From contig NC_084836.1 of NCBI RefSeq assembly GCF_033115175.1, forward strand, positions 65,763,297 to 65,827,296: 64,000 nucleotides of DNA, given 5' to 3'. The notes under the pieces were generated by a model that had not been told where the DNA came from, searched no databases, and saw nothing but the letters and a program-made list of their open reading frames with translations. Both the position numbers and the translations under genes were made by a program. This DNA is from Lepus europaeus (lineage: Eukaryota > Chordata > Mammalia > Lagomorpha > Leporidae). Of the stretch, positions 59,499 through 64,000 are shown in pieces (position 1 is the first letter of the stretch; each line of letters starts with the position of its first letter).

Positions 59499-59834
59499 GT
59501 GGCTGGCACTGTGGCACAGTGGGTTCATGCCCTGGCCTGAAGCACTGGCATCCCATGTGGGTGCTGGTTTGAGACCCGGTTGCTCCACTTCCAGTCCAGC
59601 TCTCTGCTGTGGCCTGGGAAAGCAGTAGAAGATGGCCCAAGTCCTAGGGCCCTTGCACCCATGTGGGAGGCCCGGAAGAGGCTCCTGGCTCCTGGCTTCG
59701 GATTGGCACAGCTCTGACCGTTGCACCAATTGGGGAGTGAACCAGTGGAAGAAAGACATCTCTCTCTTTCTCTGCCTCTCCTTTCTCTGTGTAACTCTTT
59801 CAAATAAATAAATAAATCTTTTTTAAAAAAAGAA
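59499..59834 (+). mobile_element. CSINE2-like SINE, 15-bp TSD
   Basis: Head 'gtggctggcactgtggcaca', body 'gatggcccaagtcctaggg', CT block, (aaat)n tail. Flanked by agaaaaccagagaat at 59484-59498 and 59835-59849. Confidence 0.96.
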
Positions 59835-60177
59835 AGAAAACCAGAGAATAAAAATTACTACTTTTTTAAAGTATCCATAGGAAATTATTCCTTTTTTGTG
59901 TCTTTACTCAGACAGGCTCTTCTCAGCAAAATAAACGTCATTTTTAAAATATGTTGAAAAACACGTGATAGGAATGGTGGATTTCTGGAAACCAGATCAG
60001 AATCCAGTCCTCAGCCAGAGGAAACTTGTCTACGGAGTAATTCGTGTCTGCCCGAGGGCTGCTTAATGGTCGTGCGATGAGCAGTTATTGAGTAGCTTCC
60101 TGGCTTGCTCTGTCTTGTAAGCCGTGCTCATGGAGATTTAAAAGCTGCTGATGTTGGTGTCCTGCCTGTGCCATTGC

Positions 60178-60199
60178 GGGGGGGGGGGGGGGGGGGGGG
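60178..60199 (+). repeat. (G)22 homopolymer
   Basis: An uninterrupted run of about 22 G. The length may be unreliable in sequencing or assembly. Confidence 0.9.
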
Positions 60200-60879
60200 A
60201 GTCTCAGATTAGCAGAAAGGTGAACATATTGAGTCAAAGATGAGGGTGGGAACAGACCTTCAGCGGGGGCCCCTTGCTTCTCTGACAGATGTAAGGGCCT
60301 GGATACAATAGGATTAGCCTCAAAATGCATTCAGTTGTGTGCGTGTGTCTGTGTGTGCACGTGCATACAAGTGCTGCATTGGGAGGGAGTGGACCACACT
60401 AGGTTATCTTGACGAGTTGCTTTTGGCCCAGGGCTGGGCAGAATCTGTTGCCACAGCCCCCCCACCCCACCCCGCCCCTTGTCCCCACTCTGCCGGTTGG
60501 TTGTACAGTTGGTCGTTCCACTCTGGGAGGGCAGGAAAGGGCAGGAGGCGTGTGTGTGCCGTCAGCAGCGGAGCCGGGCTGGTGACTGCCCTAGGAAAGG
60601 AGAATGCAGGCCATTTGCATTCGTTCTCCTCCCCCGCAGCATGGCTCCTGGGCCACAGGGCCAATCCCCTGCCTCTCTTCTTTCTGCTGCTTTTTGTAAA
60701 GCTCTGAGCTAACCTGTTAGAACCATCTGCTGAGTGGGGAAAAGGAGACCAGCACTCAGTTGCTGGCCCACAGGCCTGACGCCGGGAGCCATTGAATCTG
60801 AGAAGGGAGGCAACAGGCAGATTTATGGGCAGCAATCTGTTCCCTTCCACCCCTCCCTCTCCCCTCCCCCCCTCCCCCC

Positions 60880-60995
60880 CCCCAAGGCTTCTCTGCCAGG
60901 AGACAGCCTGATAATCCATCAACTCCACTAATGAATTAATTAGTATTCCCAGTAATCCTGACCCCCAAAGGAGACCTGCCCGCGGGCCCCTAAAG
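60880..60995. promoter_or_regulatory. Possible conserved enhancer core
   Basis: An A/T cluster with overlapping TAAT/ATTA cores (ctaatgaattaattag, 60928-60943), plus 'ataatcc' and 'gtaatcc' words typical of OTX/CRX-class sites, sits inside GC-rich DNA about 3 kb upstream of the NEUROD4 promoter region. NEUROD4 is expressed in retina, which makes such sites plausible. This is inference from motifs only. Confidence 0.3.
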
Positions 60996-62084
60996 GGAGT
61001 AGAAACTGCCTTTTTCAACCAGGCCCTGAAGACCCGGCACCAACGTCTGACATTAGGCCCCAGGGTGCTTAGCTGCGAGCCACAGATCCTGTGGAAAACA
61101 GACTCCAGATGTCCCTCCTTCTCACCTTCCCTGGGGAGCCCACTAGTTCTTGCTGAATTAAAACCAATACCGCTGACACATGGGGGCCAGAGACATCCAT
61201 CAGGAGCCACAGAGAGTGGGAGAGTAAACTTCCAGGAAAGAAACGATTACGCCTGCCCATATGCAGGAGGAGGCTCTTGCAGGATTAGGGTCTGGGAGCC
61301 TGGATGAGGCTGGGTACAGTAAACGTTGGGGAAGAAGCTAACAGAAATACAGCTGCTGCGGTCCGGCTCTGAAAGCACGTGGGTAAAAGCCAGGTGCTTG
61401 GTGACAGGAAGCTCTCCTTGAAAGAAGACTGGAGTCAAACATGCAGGTGCCAGCTGGGTCTCCGGGGAGCCTGGGGGAAAGCACCTGGGAGACCCCTTCC
61501 CTCACAACCACCAAGCCCCTCTTTTCTTGTCAAAAACCCTATTGTGCCCTGGGGTAAAAGCAAAGCTTGGGAGTGAAGAAACCTGGGTCCTAAATCCCAG
61601 TGCAGCTGTGCTGTGCGGTCTACCCATGCAGCACACTGAGCTCCTCAAGCATCAAGGACCAGCTTGGATTATGCCTTCCCGGGTGACTTTCAGCCCTAGC
61701 TTTCAGCGACCATGATGTAAAGTCCAAACTCCTCTCTGAGGGTAAATGATTGTGGCCCCCTTGCATTTAAATAAGGCAATAAAACAGTGACTAACTTAGG
61801 TCCAGAAGCCAGGTAACAAATGTCAGTATCCTCTTTCCACTTGGATTACTGGTCCCTGTTGGGAGGGACACTCGACCCAACCCCGTTCGTGCAAGGTCTG
61901 TGAATCTGGATATTCATAAAATACATAGAGGGACTCACTGTAGCCACACAAAACTGTTTGCATTTGTTTAAATCTGTGGGGAAAACTCTGTGCCTAGGCA
62001 AGCTCTGCACCACTGGCCTGAGGCAACCTTCTCTGTGCGCACTGCACCCAATTCCTAAGAGCAAAGCCCCTTAGAATTCGATTG

Positions 62085-62285
62085 AATCCTGACTATGTTA
62101 TTTACTAATAAAGTGACTTTAGACAAGTTATTTTGCCTCTCTGGATCTCAGTTGCCCGATGTATAAATTGGAGGCGCTAAAGTTGAGGCAATAAGCTCGC
62201 TCTGAGAAGTACATAAAAGACAATAAATGCCAAGTGCCAGGTAGAGAGTCTTGCACTTAGCAGGTGCTCAATAATTAGTCACCAC
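62085..62285 (+). mobile_element. MIR, forward
   Basis: 'gactttagacaagttatttt', 'gcctctctggatctcagttg', 'gatgtataaattggaggc' and 'gcaggtgctcaataatta' follow the whole MIR consensus order. Confidence 0.8.
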
Positions 62286-62366
62286 CACCGGGATTTTTGT
62301 CTTAAACATTTAAATCTGATTTTTCATCCCTTAGGAATCAAGAGAAAAACTAAAATCAGGATTCTC

Positions 62367-62763
62367 AGCTGGCACCGTGGCTCAATAGGCTAATCTTCCT
62401 CCTAGCAGCGCCGGCACACCGGGTTCTAGTCCCGGTCGGGGCACCGATCCTGTCCCGGTTGCCCCTCTTCCAGGCCAGCTCTCTGCTATGGCCCGGAAGT
62501 GCAGTGGAGGATGGCCCAAGTGCTTGGGCCCTGCACCCCATGGGAGACCAGGAGAAGCACCTGGCTTCTGCCTTTGGATCAGCACGGTGCGCCGGCCGCA
62601 GCGCGCTGGCCGCGGCGACCATTGAGGGTGAACCAACGGCAAAGGAAGACCTTTCTCTCTCTCTCTCTCGGCGACCATTGAGGGTGAACCAACGGCAAAG
62701 GAAGACCTTTCTCTCTCTCTCTCTCTCACTGTCCACTCTGCCTGTTAAAAAAAAAAAAAAAAA
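62367..62763 (+). mobile_element. CSINE3-like SINE with 56-bp internal tandem duplication
   Basis: Head 'agctggcaccgtggctcaat', 'ttctagtcccggtcggggc', then two copies of a segment beginning 'cggcgaccattgagggtgaa', CT block and oligo-A tail. Flanked by aggattctc at 62358-62366 and 62764-62772. Confidence 0.95.
62613..62724 (+). repeat. 56-bp tandem duplication inside SINE
   Basis: Unit 1 at 62613-62668 and unit 2 from 62669 both run 'cggcgaccattgagggtg … gaagacctttctctctct'. They are identical apart from the CT count. Confidence 0.9.
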
Positions 62764-62892
62764 AGGATTCTCCTTATCCTTATAGACATTCTGTCCCTAT
62801 GCTCCTATCTCTATCCAAATATCCCTTTAGTATAACGATGATCACACTACTTCAAACAGTTTGTCAGAAAGCCGAATTAAAAAGTAATTTAT

Positions 62893-63248
62893 TGGGGGTT
62901 AGTACTGTGGCATAGCAGGTAAAGCCGCCACATGCAGTGCCGGCATCACTTATGGGTGCTGGTTCAAGTCCCAGCTGCTCTACTTCCCATCTAGCTCTCT
63001 GCTCTGGCCTGGGAAAGCAGTGGAAGATGGCCCAAGTCCTTGGGCCCCTGCACATATGTGGGAGACCTGGAAGAAGCTCCTGGCTTCAGATTGGCACAAC
63101 TCCAACCATTGTGGCCAGTTGGGGAGTGAACTAGCAGATGGAAGACCTCTCTCTCTCTCTCTCTTTGCCTCTGCCTCTGCCTCTACCTCTCCTTCCCTCT
63201 CTGTGGGAATAAATAAATCTTAAAATAAATAAATAAATCTTTAAAAAA
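62893..63248 (+). mobile_element. CSINE2-like SINE
   Basis: Head 'gggggttagtactgtggcat', body 'gatggcccaagtccttggg', CT block, doubled (aaataaataaatc) tail. Confidence 0.94.
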
Positions 63249-63261
63249 ATAATTTACCTTG

Positions 63262-63340
63262 ATGCAAAAATATTTTGAAATCTGTGCATACCTTTTCCAT
63301 AATGTACATTTTCCGTGAACTTTTTGAAGACCCCTCTTAT
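63262..63340. mobile_element. MITE-like fragment, one arm
   Basis: 'gaaatctgtgcatacctttt' and 'ccgtgaactttttgaagacc' match the arm at 43399-43457. Confidence 0.6.
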
Positions 63341-63831
63341 AAATGTATGCAACAAATGTGTTTTATGAATATATAAAGGCCTAGGTACTGAAGAAAGTTT
63401 TAGAACTATAGAACTCAACACAATTTCACATTCCCAACCAATTTTAGGTGTAGACAGAAAACTAAATATATAAATATAATCCAAAAGTTTTACTTCTCTG
63501 TTTCATGACTTTCTAACATACTTATATGTGTGCCCAAGAAGCTATTATGGAGCAGAAATGTTCATTGAGGCACTATTTTTAATAGAGAAGAAGTACATTA
63601 TCAATGCATTAAGTAATCAATGGTTTCATCAGACATTGGGCACAATTTAATTTGTCTGACTTAGTCTATAAACACAAACAAAAAATGTGCTATATGTTGT
63701 CTTGGGGAGAAATGCAAAACAATTTGTACAACTATAGTTTCAAGATGATAAATTTAATTTTAAAACTTTGCACATATACATTAACAAACACACACATATT
63801 TATACACACACACATACATACACACACATAT
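63341..63831. other. A/T-rich DNA, no gene
   Basis: Ends in a CA/TA-rich tract (63785-63830). No coding signal. Confidence 0.5.
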
Positions 63832-63872
63832 GAGATACTTCAAAAGAGCTATTGGAAAAATGAAATTAAAAG
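63832..63872. mobile_element. MITE-like fragment, other arm
   Basis: 'gagatacttcaaaagagcta' then 'aaaatgaaattaaaag' is the outer arm of the family. The SINE at 63881 follows. Confidence 0.5.
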
Positions 63873-63880
63873 GTAAGCTT

Positions 63881-64000
63881 GGGGGCCAGCATTGTGGCAT
63901 ACTGAGTAAAGCTGCCTCCTGCAACGCCAGCATCCCATGTGGAACAGGTTCATGTCCTGACTGCTCTACTTCCCATCTGGTTCCCTGCTAATGGTTCAGA
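63881..64000 (+). mobile_element. CSINE2-like SINE, cut by window end
   Basis: Head 'tgggggccagcattgtggca' and 'catcccatgtggaacaggtt'. The body continues past the window edge. Confidence 0.92.

Larger units (their letters stand above)
59850..62366. other. SINE-free single-copy block, GC-rich centre
   Basis: Contains G22 (60178-60199), the GC-rich 60.42-61.3 kb stretch with long chance frames, a homeodomain-motif cluster at about 60928-60945 and a MIR at 62085-62285. No exon supported. Confidence 0.45.

Overview
This is a mammalian, almost certainly lagomorph, genomic window, most likely European rabbit (Oryctolagus cuniculus). The main evidence is about 42 copies of the tRNA-derived C-repeat (CSINE) family. 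They have a GC-rich tRNA-like head, a conserved 'gatggcccaagt..ttgggcc' body, a (CT)n block and an (AAATA)n or A-rich tail. There is also a LINE-1 3' end of a kind I associate with rabbit, two ERV-type LTR copies, ancient MIR and L1 remnants, and one intact, very recognisable vertebrate gene. Nothing bacterial or plasmid-like is present, so operons, ribosome binding sites, CRISPR arrays and similar features do not apply.

The only confident protein-coding gene is NEUROD4 (ATH3/MATH3), on the minus strand. It has a 331-codon uninterrupted CDS (51341..50346) in one coding exon. A clear splice acceptor lies 9 bases upstream of the ATG. Canonical donor sites near 57.64 and 57.72 kb could close a 5'UTR exon, giving an intron of about 6.3 kb. 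The 3'UTR runs leftwards, with a paired AATAAA/ATTAAA near 49.43 kb as a possible end. From memory of human gene order, TESPA1 would lie to the right and olfactory receptor genes to the left. I see neither in the window.

Layout: 0-14.6 kb is dense SINE/LINE territory with nested insertions, inverted SINE pairs, and a polyadenylated retroposed LTR copy at 13.74-14.07 kb. 14.6-18.4, 20.3-25.3 and 30.6-32.6 kb are SINE-poor single-copy stretches, some with A/T homeodomain-like motif clusters. 25-46 kb alternates SINEs with an L1 3' end (29.4-30.6), a probable solo LTR (35.2-35.6), MIR relics and a small unexplained direct repeat (40.85/41.79 kb). 46.7-59.5 kb, the NEUROD4 neighbourhood, has only two diverged SINEs in 12.8 kb. 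59.8-62.4 kb is again SINE-free and includes a GC-rich block with a homeodomain-site cluster. 62.4-64 kb returns to SINEs and small palindromic elements.

The SINE subfamily labels ('CSINE2-like', 'CSINE3-like', 'older C-repeat') are my own grouping by diagnostic motifs and were not checked against Repbase. SINE boundaries are exact where a target-site duplication (TSD) was found and otherwise good to about 5-15 bases. I found no convincing new multi-gene system. The most unusual items are the L1-style processed copy of an ERV LTR, two SINEs sharing one target site, a SINE with a 56-bp internal tandem duplication, and a recurrent palindromic MITE-like family.
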